A stretch of DNA of 64,000 bases from Ga0074139 sp964515195 (GCA_964515195.1 CAZETK010000008.1:1-64000); one strand, 5' to 3'. Shown: positions 8,605 to 18,173, counted from the stretch's first letter. The notes: generated by a model not told the origin, from the letters alone. A program made the numbers and translations.

Positions 8605-9683
8605 CCGCCCCCCACAAGTTGTTTTTCCCGGTAAAACACCGCCGCTTGTCCTGGAGTGACAGCTCTTTGTTGGCTTAAGAACTCAAGTCTTAGCCTATTT
8701 CCCTCCAACTTATGAACCCGCGCTGGACTGGCTTTGTGCTGATAACGAATCTTAACATCAAAAATCTCCCCATCGATAACGGGGCTTAGTAGCTGCAAAT
8801 CCACAACTTCGGCTTCTTTTGAGTAAAGGTACTCTTCGTTTCCGATCCAGACGGTGTTGTCCTCGCGATCGACTTTGATGACGAACAGTTTTTCATGGTG
8901 AGTTAATCCCAAGCCTCTTCCTTGGCCATAGGTGAAGTGGTGAATACCCTGGTGGCTTCCCATCACTTCTCCCGAGGGGTAACGCTTGAACACGCCCAGC
9001 TTAGACTTTACAACTTCTGGACTGACTTGCGATTCAATAAAATGACCGTATCCCTTCTGCCCGACAAAACAGATCCCTGTTGAATCTTTTTTCTTAGCCG
9101 TGATGATTCCACGCTTTTCGCAATAGGCTCGGACGTCCGCTTTAGTCATTCCCCCAACTGGGAACAAAAGACGAGGCACGATTTCGGGATTCATAGTAAA
9201 AAGAAAATAGGTTTGATCTTTCCAATGATCGGTTGAAGTGTAGATGGCGGGCTTTCCATCAGACCCGGGTAAGATTTGAGCGTAGTGTCCTGTCGCCAAG
9301 TAATCACACTCGAGCTCTTTCATTTTTCGAACCAGATGATCAAATTTCAAATAAGTATTGCAGTCCACACAGGGCAAGGGTGTGTTGCCTTCTAAGTACG
9401 ACTTCAAAAATGGATCAATCACAGCCTCACGAAACTTGGCTTCACAGTTTAAAACATAAAATGGAATTCCTAAGTGATCGGCAACTGCGCGCGCATCATC
9501 TACATCTAATGAAGAACAGCAAGTTCCGTTACCTTCAGTTATATCGCATTCTGAATAATCCCAAACTTGCATGGTGGCGCCCACCACCTCATAGCCCTGA
9601 TCCACTAGTAAACCGGCCGCCGCCGACGAATCCACCCCTCCGCTCATAGCGACTAAGACACGTGGTTTTCGTTTACTTTCCAT
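8589..9683 (-). CDS. mnmA: tRNA-specific 2-thiouridylase MnmA
   Basis: Activates U34 of tRNA Lys/Glu/Gln with ATP and inserts sulfur. The PP-loop AMSGGVDSS is near the N-terminus, YLATGHYAQI and DQTYFLF are the ATP/tRNA contact motifs, LPCVDCN carries the first catalytic Cys, and STGICFVGQKGYGHFI the second. The ATG at 9683 is preferred over an in-frame TTG 21 bp upstream because AAGGAG lies 7 bases before it, giving 364 residues. It overlaps the iscS stop by 11 bp, so the sulfur donor and the thiolase are co-expressed. Confidence 0.96.
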   Translation of the reverse strand: MESKRKPRVLVAMSGGVDSSAAAGLLVDQGYEVVGATMQVWDYSECDITEGNGTCCSSLDVDDARAVADHLGIPFYVLNCEAKFREAVIDPFLKSYLEGNTPLPCVDCNTYLKFDHLVRKMKELECDYLATGHYAQILPGSDGKPAIYTSTDHWKDQTYFLFTMNPEIVPRLLFPVGGMTKADVRAYCEKRGIITAKKKDSTGICFVGQKGYGHFIESQVSPEVVKSKLGVFKRYPSGEVMGSHQGIHHFTYGQGRGLGLTHHEKLFVIKVDREDNTVWIGNEEYLYSKEAEVVDLQLLSPVIDGEIFDVKIRYQHKASPARVHKLEGNRLRLEFLSQQRAVTPGQAAVFYREKQLVGGGWITI

Positions 9684-10830
9684 GTTCTTTCTCCTTGCGC
9701 TCAATTTCGCGCAATCGTGCGACTGATAATTTTAAATCCTCCACGAATTTTTGAATTTGATCTTCCGTTGTCTCCCAACCTAGTGATAATCGCAATGAGT
9801 TCTGCGCCTCTTCACGGCTCAATCCCATGGCTAACAGAACAGGGCTGGGCTCGGGATTTCCGCTGGAACAGGCGGCACCCGTACTCACCGCGTAACCTTT
9901 GATGTCCAAATTCATCAGAAGAGTCTCTCCATCCACTCCCTTCAAGACCAAGCTTAATGTATTGGGAATGCGAGGAGCCTCAGCCGCCGTCACTGTGACT
10001 TCAGTAATATCTTGAAGAATGCGATCTTGCAGCTGGTCACGCAGCTTCTGCAGTCGGGCACTCTGGTCGGCAATCCGGTGTTTCTGAGCCGCCATTGTTC
10101 CAAAGGATAATATCCCCAATAGATTTTCGGTTCCGCCCCTTCGATGCCGCTCTTGAGCTCCTCCATGAATAAAATATTCCTGAGGAACCCCTTTGCGGGC
10201 ATACAGTGCACCAACGCCCTTTAAAGCGTAAAATTTGTGAGCCGAAAACGAAGCATAGTCCACACCCAGCTCCTTCAAATTTACTGGGATCTTTCCTAAA
10301 GCTTGGACCGCATCCGTATGAAAGAGCGCGCCACGCTGGTGAGCGAGTTCCGTCATTTCTTGAATCGGGAAAATCGTGCCGGTTTCATTGTTGGCCATCA
10401 TTACGGAGACTAGGGCCGTTTCTTCAGACAGGACCCGCTTGTAAAAAACCATATCTATAAAGCCGTGGCGATTGACGGGAATGTAATCTACTTTTGCCCC
10501 CAAGCTTTCTATGTACTTCATGGTTTTGAAAACACTGGGGTGCTCGACTTGCGATGTGATAAAGTGCTTTTTTTTGCCGTGCCAAAACAAGGTTTTAATG
10601 ACCGTGTTGTTGGACTCACTGGCTCCGCTGGTGAAAATCAGCTCTAACGAACTGGCCCCAACAAGTTCTGCAACTTTTTGGCGGGCTTCTCGAATTTTTG
10701 TTTTGGATTTTCGACCCGCCCAGTGAATCGAAGAAGGATTCCCAAAAAGAGACAGCTCGGCTTTGAGGGTGTTTTCTACCTCAAGACTTAAGGGGGTTGT
10801 TGCATTATGATCCAAATAAATGAGTTCCAT
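9673..10830 (-). CDS. iscS: Cysteine desulfurase, IscS/NifS family
   Basis: PLP enzyme releasing sulfur from cysteine for MnmA and Fe-S assembly. Visible motifs are YLDHNATTPLS at the N-terminus, NNETGTIFP, HTDAVQALGK, the PLP lysine in SFSAHKFYALKG, RRGGTEN and the catalytic Cys loop AACSSGNPEPS. The ATG at 10830 (MELIYLDHN) is chosen over an in-frame TTG three codons upstream. No iscU or iscR follows, and the gene leads straight into mnmA, which suggests that tRNA thiolation is its main job here. Confidence 0.93.
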   Translation of the reverse strand: MELIYLDHNATTPLSLEVENTLKAELSLFGNPSSIHWAGRKSKTKIREARQKVAELVGASSLELIFTSGASESNNTVIKTLFWHGKKKHFITSQVEHPSVFKTMKYIESLGAKVDYIPVNRHGFIDMVFYKRVLSEETALVSVMMANNETGTIFPIQEMTELAHQRGALFHTDAVQALGKIPVNLKELGVDYASFSAHKFYALKGVGALYARKGVPQEYFIHGGAQERHRRGGTENLLGILSFGTMAAQKHRIADQSARLQKLRDQLQDRILQDITEVTVTAAEAPRIPNTLSLVLKGVDGETLLMNLDIKGYAVSTGAACSSGNPEPSPVLLAMGLSREEAQNSLRLSLGWETTEDQIQKFVEDLKLSVARLREIERKEKEHGK

Positions 10831-10931
10831 AGAGTTCAAGCCCGCAAGTTATATACTAAAAGTCCAGTTTATTGAAGGTCTTTAGCTTAAACAGTAAGGA
10901 TTCTCGGCTCTTAGGCCGATAAATCAAATGA

Positions 10932-12212
10932 ATGAGTACAACCTCGTGGAAAGAGCATTTTGGTAATCGTGTCACTGGATATGACCCTATTGAAGCACAG
11001 GGTTTATCTGAGTTGGGATATGCACTCAAACACAATCAAATACCGCAGGAAGATTATCTTCAGTGGGCGCGTACCGTCCACGAACTTTGCAGTCTTGACG
11101 TGAAATTCTTTCAGTCAGTCAGTCCCACTCGAGAACTGTTTGAGCGACTGAAGGACGTCTATCCCTGGGGGCCTGAATGCCTTCCCGTGGCCGAGTGGGA
11201 TGAGCATGTTATCATCGCCGGTCTGGAAAAGCCGACAGATCTGCCTGCAGAACTTAAACCTATTTTCTTATTGGCGCCTTTAGAAGGCCTGATTTACTTT
11301 TGGGAATTGTATAATAGCGAAGGCATTCCTGTTTCGGCCCAAGGTGAAGAAACCTCTCAGGAAGTGGGTGGAATACCAGAGGGTCTTTCCATTTCAGAAA
11401 ACTCAACGGCCACAAGTTTAAGTTTTGCGGGTGTTAGTTTGGGTGCCACTGAAACAGGACATGGCGCCTCTGAATCCGCCGCAACTGTGAGTCCAGAATC
11501 CTCAAATGAAACTCAAACTTCGATTCCTGTCTTGTCTATGGATACCCCTGTAAACCCGGAGGCAAGTGCTGTTTCGACAGCCTCCCCGCTTCAACCGAAG
11601 GTGCCGCCACCGACTGCGCCGCCAATAGCTATTCCTGAACTCAAAGCCAAACCCATCGATTTAAATGAAGAGCTTCAACTAAACATTAACACTGATGATT
11701 CTCACCCAATTTCTGCTGAACTCGAAATCAAAGCTCAGCCACGTGTTGTAGCGATTCAGTCGAGTCAAGCTCCTTTAGATGAGTCTTTGATTCAAAGTGC
11801 TTTGGATGAAGCTCAAAATATTTACGAAAAGAGAATCTACATAGAATTCAATACGGAAGCAAAAACCGCAAAAGCCCGTCTGTGGCCACAGGATTTCGTT
11901 GCTACGGAAGCTCCGTCTGATCACTCCCTTCAAGAGGATAGCTTTCTTTCCATCGTTTATAAAACTCAAAAGCCTTACCATGGCTATATTGTCAAATCTG
12001 CACTGGTCGATAAGTTCTTCTCTGAACTCAACCAGGGGGAAATCCCGGAGAATCTTACACTGGTTCCACTTATCCAAAATGGCGAGGTGGTCGGCGCCCT
12101 TGCTGGTTGGGGACCTAAAACAACTTACACACTATCGACTCTTCGCCAGATGGAAAACATCGTCCAGAAGTTAGGATCACAATTAGGCTGGGTCGCTCCT
12201 GATGCGGCTTAA
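10932..12212 (+). CDS. Unknown protein with disordered linker and GAF-like C-terminal domain
   Basis: A 426-residue soluble protein with no signal peptide. Residues 1-130 form an ordered N-terminal domain. Residues about 135-280 are rich in Ser, Thr, Pro, Ala and Glu (for example PKVPPPTAPPIAIPELK) and look disordered. The last 145 residues have alternating hydrophobic strands and helices (LTLVPLIQNGEVVGALAGWG, followed by a helix of Leu and Val) that resemble a GAF-type sensory fold. This is a fold guess only. It lies alone between two minus-strand operons. I do not recognise a named family. Confidence 0.65.
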   Translation: MSTTSWKEHFGNRVTGYDPIEAQGLSELGYALKHNQIPQEDYLQWARTVHELCSLDVKFFQSVSPTRELFERLKDVYPWGPECLPVAEWDEHVIIAGLEKPTDLPAELKPIFLLAPLEGLIYFWELYNSEGIPVSAQGEETSQEVGGIPEGLSISENSTATSLSFAGVSLGATETGHGASESAATVSPESSNETQTSIPVLSMDTPVNPEASAVSTASPLQPKVPPPTAPPIAIPELKAKPIDLNEELQLNINTDDSHPISAELEIKAQPRVVAIQSSQAPLDESLIQSALDEAQNIYEKRIYIEFNTEAKTAKARLWPQDFVATEAPSDHSLQEDSFLSIVYKTQKPYHGYIVKSALVDKFFSELNQGEIPENLTLVPLIQNGEVVGALAGWGPKTTYTLSTLRQMENIVQKLGSQLGWVAPDAA

Positions 12213-12280
12213 GCGCTAAACACATGGGCACAAAACAGTTCGCATAAAGTTCTTCCACATCCATAATTTACGCTCAAGGC

Positions 12281-12784
12281 CTAGTTCTTCAAAACAATAC
12301 GGCGGGCTTCATTTCGACCTGTCTCTTCTTGATGGTTTTTTTTGGAAAAGTCTTTCGCAGAAGCTCCCTTTTCAGAAGCCTCTTCCAATGCCGGTTTTTC
12401 CAACTTGATTTTGATTTTGTTCCATCCCCAGGGCCAGGCCTCATCGGCAATCATGTTCGACCATTCCACTAGGATAATATCCTGCTCGTTCTCGAATAAA
12501 TCCCAAAACCCGATGCTTTCCAGATCCTCTTCACCTTCTAATCGGTACAAATCCACATGGTGCAGTCGTAGCCCTGAACCTTCATAGAGATTATGAAACG
12601 CGAAAGTGGGAGATTGAACGTCTTCCAAGTTTAAAAGCTGACAAAGAGTTTTAACCAGCTCGGTCTTTCCGGCCCCGGCTTCTCCTTCCAACAGAATCAG
12701 AGTTCGTGGTTGAAGCTTCGGTAGGACTTCTTGTTCCACCCATTTATGAAACTCAGCTAGTGTGGAAACATCAAATTTTTTCAC
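12281..12784 (-). CDS. tsaE: tRNA threonylcarbamoyladenosine biosynthesis ATPase TsaE
   Basis: Small ATPase that works with TsaB-TsaD to make t6A37 of tRNA, the substrate later methylthiolated by MtaB. The Walker A LLEGEAGAGKTELVKTL, QSPTFAFHNLYEG, HVDLYRLEGEEDLESIGF and VEWSNMI are the family motifs. Length 167 is normal, but the last 30 residues form a polar Lys/Glu-rich tail. Its start overlaps the pdxJ stop (ATGA); it is the last gene of the glmM operon. Confidence 0.93.
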   Translation of the reverse strand: MKKFDVSTLAEFHKWVEQEVLPKLQPRTLILLEGEAGAGKTELVKTLCQLLNLEDVQSPTFAFHNLYEGSGLRLHHVDLYRLEGEEDLESIGFWDLFENEQDIILVEWSNMIADEAWPWGWNKIKIKLEKPALEEASEKGASAKDFSKKNHQEETGRNEARRIVLKN

Positions 12785-13515
12785 CGTAGAGTTTGGATCA
12801 TCTTTTTAACAGCTGGACCCAAGCCAGCTTTCAAAGCTTCACAAACTAGGAAATGACCAATATTGACCTCTTTTAAGTGTGGTAATTTTTTGATCAAATG
12901 AGCGTGATGATAATCCAATCCATGCCCGGCATGAACGCGCATTCCCAGATCATGACAGAGACGAGCGGCCTTCACCATTTTTTGCCATTCTCGTTGTTTT
13001 TTTGCTCCCGAGTAGAGCACCCAATGACCTGTGTGAAATTCCACAGCATCGGCTCCGACATCATAAGCGGCCTTAACTTGCTTCAAATCAGGAGCAATGA
13101 ACAACGAGATTTCCACCCCTCGAGCCTGAAGCTTGCCAATAGCCGATTGAATACGGCGACGATGTTTGATGACATCCAATCCACCTTCTGTGGTCAGCTC
13201 TTGACGTTTTTCAGGAACGAAACAGCACCAATGGGGCTTATAGCGATTGGCCAGTCGAAGCATTTGCGGCGTGACCGCCATCTCTAAATTGAGATCAATC
13301 GGACATTTTTTTGAAAGAAGAACTAAATCAGATTTTTGAATATGCCGTTCATCTTCACGAAGGTGAATCGTAATCTGATCAGCTCCCGCCTGTGCACAGA
13401 CTTGAACCATTTCAAGGATATCAGGATAAGGCGTCGATCCACCCCGCACCTGACGAAGGGTCGCTACATGATCTACATTCACACCCAAACGAATGGAAGG
13501 ATTTCTACGCTTCAT
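12781..13515 (-). CDS. pdxJ: Pyridoxine 5'-phosphate synthase PdxJ
   Basis: Condenses 1-deoxyxylulose 5-phosphate with 3-amino-2-oxopropyl phosphate to make PNP (vitamin B6, DXP-dependent route). The 244-residue TIM barrel shows RLGVNVDHVATLRQVRG, ITIHLREDERHIQ, LNLEMAV, ADAVEFHTGHW, GHGLDYHH and the phosphate loop VNIGHFLVCEAL. It lies 5 bp after glmM, an arrangement common in relatives, and overlaps tsaE. Confidence 0.97.
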   Translation of the reverse strand: MKRRNPSIRLGVNVDHVATLRQVRGGSTPYPDILEMVQVCAQAGADQITIHLREDERHIQKSDLVLLSKKCPIDLNLEMAVTPQMLRLANRYKPHWCCFVPEKRQELTTEGGLDVIKHRRRIQSAIGKLQARGVEISLFIAPDLKQVKAAYDVGADAVEFHTGHWVLYSGAKKQREWQKMVKAARLCHDLGMRVHAGHGLDYHHAHLIKKLPHLKEVNIGHFLVCEALKAGLGPAVKKMIQTLR

Positions 13516-13520
13516 GGATT

Positions 13521-14894
13521 TTAACTCAGCTCCCGTTCCAAAAGTCGCGCAATCTTTTCCGCATACTGGTTGATTTTAATCTTATCTGGCCCTTCCACTA
13601 AAATACGGATCACAGGTTCGGTCCCTGAAAAGCGTACGAAGACGCGACCGTCTCCATTGAGCTCTTTTTCAATCACATGAATCAGTTCTTTGTAGCCTTT
13701 GATTTCCGATACATCTTTTCGATTTCGAACACGGCAGTTAATCAAAACCTGCGGTACATCCTCGATCAAAGAATTCAGATCACTCATTTTTTTGCCGGTT
13801 TCACGCATGACCGCCAATACAGCAAGAGCCGCAATGCAGCCGTCACCCGTAGTTGTATGATCACCGAAAATGATATGACCGGACTGTTCTCCACCTAGAT
13901 TGAGTTTTTTCGAGCGCATTTCTTCAACGACGTATTTGTCACCGACGCCGACTTTAACGACCTTGATGCCGTTTTCTTTCATTTTCTTTTCCAAACCGAA
14001 GTTGCTCATGTGGGTGACAACCAGAGTGTTCTTCTCGAGTCGATTTCGCTCTTTTAAAAACAGGGCGCAAAGACCCAGAATATGGTCCCCATTGACGATG
14101 TTTCCCAGCTCATCACACATAATCACGCGATCAGCATCCCCGTCCAAACTAATGCCCACGTCGGCACGGTACTCTCGAACGGCTTCAGATAAGCGGATGG
14201 GATAAAGTGCCCCAACTTTGTCATTAATGTTGGTCCCGTTAGGATCGTCGCCCAACTGAATAACTTCGGCACCCAATTCTTCAAAGATAGCTGGAGCCAC
14301 CTTGTAGGCCGCACCATTGGCGGTATCCAAGACAATTCTTAAGCCGTCCAAAGTGTATTCCAGGGGGAAAGTGTTTTTTGCATAAACAATGTAGCGGCCC
14401 TGAGCATCTTCGATCCGACGAGTTCGTCCGACCTCATGGGAGGGCGGCAAAAACTCGGACATATCTTCTTTAAAGACCAGCTGCTCGATTTGTTTTTCAA
14501 TGCGTTCAGGAATTTTATAACCATCATTGCCAAAGATTTTAATGCCGTTATCCATAAAGGCGTTATGAGAGGCGGAAATCACAATTCCCGCGCTAGCCCG
14601 CATAGTCCTAGTGAGATAGCCAATGGCCGGTGTGGGGAGTGGCCCTACCAGCTGCACAAAAACCCCCATGGAGTTCAAACCAGAAGCTAAGGCTTGCTCG
14701 ATCATGTAACCACTAAGACGAGTGTCTTTACCGATGACAACTTTTTTAGCCGGGCTGTTAGACTGCAAGACTTCTTGCTGAAGAAGATAGCCAATCGCTT
14801 GACCAATCTTGGCCACTGTGGCCGGAGTCATAGGTTCGACGTTTGCGGTTCCGCGAATGCCATCAGTTCCGAATAACTTTTGCACTTTTTCCAT
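13521..14894 (-). CDS. glmM: Phosphoglucosamine mutase GlmM
   Basis: Converts glucosamine 6-phosphate to glucosamine 1-phosphate for UDP-GlcNAc, feeding peptidoglycan and LPS. The 457-residue protein has FGTDGIRG at 8-15, the phosphoserine loop ISASHN with catalytic Ser109, the Mg2+ loop DGDADR, and the phosphate-binding RFSGTEPVIRI at the C-terminus. It sits 17 bp behind cdaR. In Firmicutes GlmM binds and inhibits CdaA, so the cdaA-cdaR-glmM order suggests the same control here (inference). Confidence 0.97.
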   Translation of the reverse strand: MEKVQKLFGTDGIRGTANVEPMTPATVAKIGQAIGYLLQQEVLQSNSPAKKVVIGKDTRLSGYMIEQALASGLNSMGVFVQLVGPLPTPAIGYLTRTMRASAGIVISASHNAFMDNGIKIFGNDGYKIPERIEKQIEQLVFKEDMSEFLPPSHEVGRTRRIEDAQGRYIVYAKNTFPLEYTLDGLRIVLDTANGAAYKVAPAIFEELGAEVIQLGDDPNGTNINDKVGALYPIRLSEAVREYRADVGISLDGDADRVIMCDELGNIVNGDHILGLCALFLKERNRLEKNTLVVTHMSNFGLEKKMKENGIKVVKVGVGDKYVVEEMRSKKLNLGGEQSGHIIFGDHTTTGDGCIAALAVLAVMRETGKKMSDLNSLIEDVPQVLINCRVRNRKDVSEIKGYKELIHVIEKELNGDGRVFVRFSGTEPVIRILVEGPDKIKINQYAEKIARLLERELS

Positions 14895-14911
14895 AGGGAA
14901 ATAGATTATGC

Positions 14912-15307
14912 CTATTCGCTTGCATTTGTCACCTCAACTCGAATCAAGTTGGGGCGAACGCTTAGAATTTTCACACCTGGCGGGGTTTGAATTTGCTGGG
15001 AAGGAACTTCTAATTCCAAATTCCCATAGCCTGAATTTGAGATATTAATCCTTAGCTTCTGGGTATCGGGATCGTCAATGAATCTCATAAGAGACGAGCG
15101 GGGCCCCGAAACCCGCACGCGCACTCGGTCCGCGGTCTGGGACTGAATGACCTGAGATTTGTGTGTCGCAAACTCCACAGTCATCACTTTAGTCAGCACA
15201 AAATCTCGGCGTCCCATAATTGTAGCCCAAAGAAACAGGGCGATGACTAAAGCCATTAATTTTGCAAGCCAGTTATTCAGCAATAGATTTTTTGCTTGCT
15301 CTTTCAT
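14912..15307 (-). CDS. cdaR: CdaR/YbbR-domain protein, short single-repeat form
   Basis: Membrane-anchored regulator of the diadenylate cyclase CdaA. The 131-residue protein has one N-terminal TM segment (about 14-31, LMALVIALFLWATIMG) and one YbbR beta-domain (VRVRVSGPRSSLMRFID, QIQTPPGVKILSVRPNLIRVEV). Firmicute CdaR usually has several YbbR repeats; here only one is seen. Its start overlaps cdaA by ATGA, so the two are translationally coupled. Confidence 0.85.
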   Translation of the reverse strand: MKEQAKNLLLNNWLAKLMALVIALFLWATIMGRRDFVLTKVMTVEFATHKSQVIQSQTADRVRVRVSGPRSSLMRFIDDPDTQKLRINISNSGYGNLELEVPSQQIQTPPGVKILSVRPNLIRVEVTNASE

Positions 15308-16092
15308 GGCACCTTTCCCTTATTAACGACGCCGAAGCTTTCGTAAAGGGCCTGTCGAACATCACTTAATTCCACATTGGGTTTTAAATGGCCTCCCACC
15401 ACCATTCCCACCGAAAGAAACTCTTCACTGATTACAAAAACCAAGGCATCCGTTTCTTCGGTGAGTCCGATGGCGGCCCTGTGCCGAGTTCCTAGGTTTT
15501 TGTCCAAAGCTGGATTTTTAGAAAGCGGAAGCACGTTCCCAGCGCTGTGTATTCGCCCATTTCGGATTAGGATCGCCCCGTCATGAATCGGACTGGAGTG
15601 GTGAAAAATACTGGTGATGATTTCTGATCCAATTTTAGAATCGACTTCTATCCCATTCTCAATAAAGTGGTCGACTAGAATATCTTGCTCGACGACGACC
15701 AATCCGCCATAACCTCGAACCGCTGTCGACATAATACCTTTTGCCAACTCTTCGGCGGCTAAGGCATTGTGGGCCCGATTTTGTCCCGCAAAAAAAGCTC
15801 CGGACCCAATATGAGCCAGGGCTCTGCGAATTTCGCCTTGAAAAAGTATGACCGCGATAACAAATAGATTTGCGAAGAACTTTTCTAACAGCCAGTTTAA
15901 AGTAAAGAGTTCTAAAGCCTGGCTGGCCATATAAGCAATCGCCATAATTGCAAGCCCCGACAGGATCTGGGCCGTGCCGGTCTTTTGCACAAGCAAAAGG
16001 ACTCGATAGATAACGATCCAAACAAGAAGAATATCAAAGAGGTCAGCTAAACGGACTTGAGAAAACAAGAATAATACGTTTTCGAAAATCAC
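15304..16092 (-). CDS. cdaA: Diadenylate cyclase CdaA (c-di-AMP synthase)
   Basis: Makes c-di-AMP from two ATP at the inner membrane. The 262-residue protein has three hydrophobic TM segments (about 18-34, 42-58, 66-85). The DisA_N/DAC domain follows with DGA at 171-173 (HDGAILIRNG) and RHR at 203-205 (GTRHRAAIGL), the two signature catalytic motifs. A GTG start is used with AGGTGG upstream. In many relatives folP lies between ftsH and cdaA; here only 97 bp without a gene separate them. Confidence 0.95.
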   Translation of the reverse strand: MIFENVLFLFSQVRLADLFDILLVWIVIYRVLLLVQKTGTAQILSGLAIMAIAYMASQALELFTLNWLLEKFFANLFVIAVILFQGEIRRALAHIGSGAFFAGQNRAHNALAAEELAKGIMSTAVRGYGGLVVVEQDILVDHFIENGIEVDSKIGSEIITSIFHHSSPIHDGAILIRNGRIHSAGNVLPLSKNPALDKNLGTRHRAAIGLTEETDALVFVISEEFLSVGMVVGGHLKPNVELSDVRQALYESFGVVNKGKVP

Positions 16093-16123
16093 GTTTGAGC
16101 CACCTGCCGATTAGAACGTTTAA

Positions 16124-16152
16124 GAGGCGAAGCCCACTTCCACTTCGCCCCT
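16124..16152. terminator. GC-rich hairpin downstream of ftsH
   Basis: Inverted arms GAGGCGAAG and CTTCGCC(C)CTC around a 10-base loop lie in the 97-bp ftsH-cdaA gap. There is no T run on either side, so it may attenuate or stabilise the 3' end rather than terminate fully. Confidence 0.35.
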
Positions 16153-16189
16153 CATGCCATTGTCTTGACCGTTTTAAATAAGAATATAT

Positions 16190-18145
16190 TTAGACCGTCA
16201 CAGGATCGGTTCCGCCCACGGGATCTTTCGCTCCCGCTTTTCCCTTTTCGGCGGAAACGGCTTGTGCTGAACCGCTTCCATCATTCTTATTTGCACGGAC
16301 CTTTTCAATTTCCTTCGGATCCATGCCGTTGACAAGCATTTCCACTTCCGCACCGTCAATTGTTTCAAAAAGAAGCAGAGCTTCCGTTAAGCGCTCAAGC
16401 GCATCGCGGTCTTCTTTGAGAATATTCAAGGCCTTTCTATAACCTTCATTGACGATCCGAGCGACTTCAGAGTCGATCTCTTCCGCCTTGCTTTCGGAAT
16501 ATTCTTTTGTGGCTTGGCCATAATTCATACCCATGAATACGGGGTTGTCCCGTTTTTCATAAGCCAGAGGGCCCAGCTTTTCACTCATTCCCCATTCGCA
16601 AACCATACGACGAGCTAACTGAGTGGCACGTTCGATATCATTCGCAGCACCTGCTGTAAAATCGGTGTAGATAATCTCTTCGGCGGCACGCCCCCCGAAG
16701 GCAAAGGCAATCCAATTTTCGGCTTGTCGCTTCGAGAAGCTGACTTGGTCCTTTTCAGGAAGGGTCTGGGTCAAGCCCAATGCCATTCCGCGGGGAATAA
16801 TGGTCACCTTATGAATGGGGTCCAAGCCCGGAAGTTTGAAGCCAACCAAAGTATGACCGGCCTCATGGTAGGCTGTGATCTTTTTATCTTCTTCTGAAAT
16901 CACCATAGATCTTCGCTCACTGCCCATGATCACTTTATCTTTCGCTTTTTCGAAATCTTCCATCTCGAGATACTTCTTATCGGAGCGAGCTGCGATCAGG
17001 GCCGCCTCGTTGACTAAGTTCTCAAGATCTGCTCCTGAAAAACCAGGAGTTCCACGCGCAATCTTAACAGGGTCAACATCCGGGCCCAGTGGAGTCTTTC
17101 GAATATGAACACCTAAGATTTGTTCGCGACCTTTCAGGTCAGGCTTATTGACCACCACGCGGCGATCAAATCGGCCGGGGCGCAACAAGGCGGGATCCAA
17201 GACATCAGGGCGGTTTGTGGCCGCCACTATGATAACGCCTTCAGTGGATTCAAATCCATCCATCTCAACCAATAATTGGTTAAGGGTCTGTTCTCGTTCA
17301 TCATGCCCCCCACCCATGCCGGCACCTCGATGACGGCCAACCGCATCGATCTCGTCAATAAAGATCAAGCAGGGCGCATTTTTCTTTCCCTGTTCAAAAA
17401 GATCACGGACCCGGCTTGCGCCCACGCCCACAAACATTTCGACGAAATCAGATCCTGAAATTGTAAAGAAAGGAACTCCGGCCTCACCTGCCACCGCGCG
17501 AGCCAAAAGGGTTTTCCCTGTTCCTGGAGATCCCACCAATAAAACACCCTTTGGGATCCGGCCTCCCAGTCGAGTGAATTTTTTTGGATCTTTTAAGAAG
17601 GCCACGATTTCTTGCAACTCATCTTTGGCTTCATCAACGCCGGCGACCTCTTTAAAGGTCACACGATTTTTATGCTCTGTGAGAAGTCTCGCTCGCGATT
17701 TTCCAAAGCTCATGGCCTTACCGCCACCCACTTGAATTTGTCGCATGATAAATAAAAACAGTCCGACTATCAGAATCAGCGGCAGCCAGTTAGTTAAAAA
17801 AGCCGCTAAAAATCCATTTCCTTCGCCGCGCTCATATCGGGGGATGATGCCTTTTGATTTTAGGTCGTTAAAAACAGAATCACCTGTATTCCCAATAAAG
17901 CTGAACTGCTTTCCGCCATATTTTTTTTGAGCCTCTTCAGTTACTTCACCTAAAAATTCGCTGGTATCCTGACGAATGGTTAAGGTATTGGGCTCGATTT
18001 CTCCCGCATCGACAGCGGCCATGAATTTATTGAAGTCAAAGTTCTGGATATATTTTTGTTGTTTGGTCTGGTACACCTGAACGAGGAAGATGGCCATTAC
18101 AAAGAGTAAGAACCAAAATGCCAGTACCTTCTGCCCTGATTTCAT
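16190..18145 (-). CDS. ftsH: ATP-dependent zinc metalloprotease FtsH
   Basis: Membrane AAA+ protease for quality control. The 651-residue protein has TM1 at about 7-25, a periplasmic domain, TM2 at about 112-135, Walker A GSPGTGKT (205-212), Walker B with Asp264/Glu265, the second region of homology ATNRPD...RPGRFDR (309-328) and the zinc site HEAGH (427-431), with the third ligand Asp in DFTAGAANDIERAT. Walker A has Ser where most FtsH have Pro (GPPGTGKT). The C-terminal 30 residues are Gly/Ala/Lys-rich and variable. It lies between tilS and cdaA. Confidence 0.97.
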   Translation of the reverse strand: MKSGQKVLAFWFLLFVMAIFLVQVYQTKQQKYIQNFDFNKFMAAVDAGEIEPNTLTIRQDTSEFLGEVTEEAQKKYGGKQFSFIGNTGDSVFNDLKSKGIIPRYERGEGNGFLAAFLTNWLPLILIVGLFLFIMRQIQVGGGKAMSFGKSRARLLTEHKNRVTFKEVAGVDEAKDELQEIVAFLKDPKKFTRLGGRIPKGVLLVGSPGTGKTLLARAVAGEAGVPFFTISGSDFVEMFVGVGASRVRDLFEQGKKNAPCLIFIDEIDAVGRHRGAGMGGGHDEREQTLNQLLVEMDGFESTEGVIIVAATNRPDVLDPALLRPGRFDRRVVVNKPDLKGREQILGVHIRKTPLGPDVDPVKIARGTPGFSGADLENLVNEAALIAARSDKKYLEMEDFEKAKDKVIMGSERRSMVISEEDKKITAYHEAGHTLVGFKLPGLDPIHKVTIIPRGMALGLTQTLPEKDQVSFSKRQAENWIAFAFGGRAAEEIIYTDFTAGAANDIERATQLARRMVCEWGMSEKLGPLAYEKRDNPVFMGMNYGQATKEYSESKAEEIDSEVARIVNEGYRKALNILKEDRDALERLTEALLLFETIDGAEVEMLVNGMDPKEIEKVRANKNDGSGSAQAVSAEKGKAGAKDPVGGTDPVTV

Positions 18146-18173
18146 AGAGTGGTATCCTTTCAGCTCTTTACCG

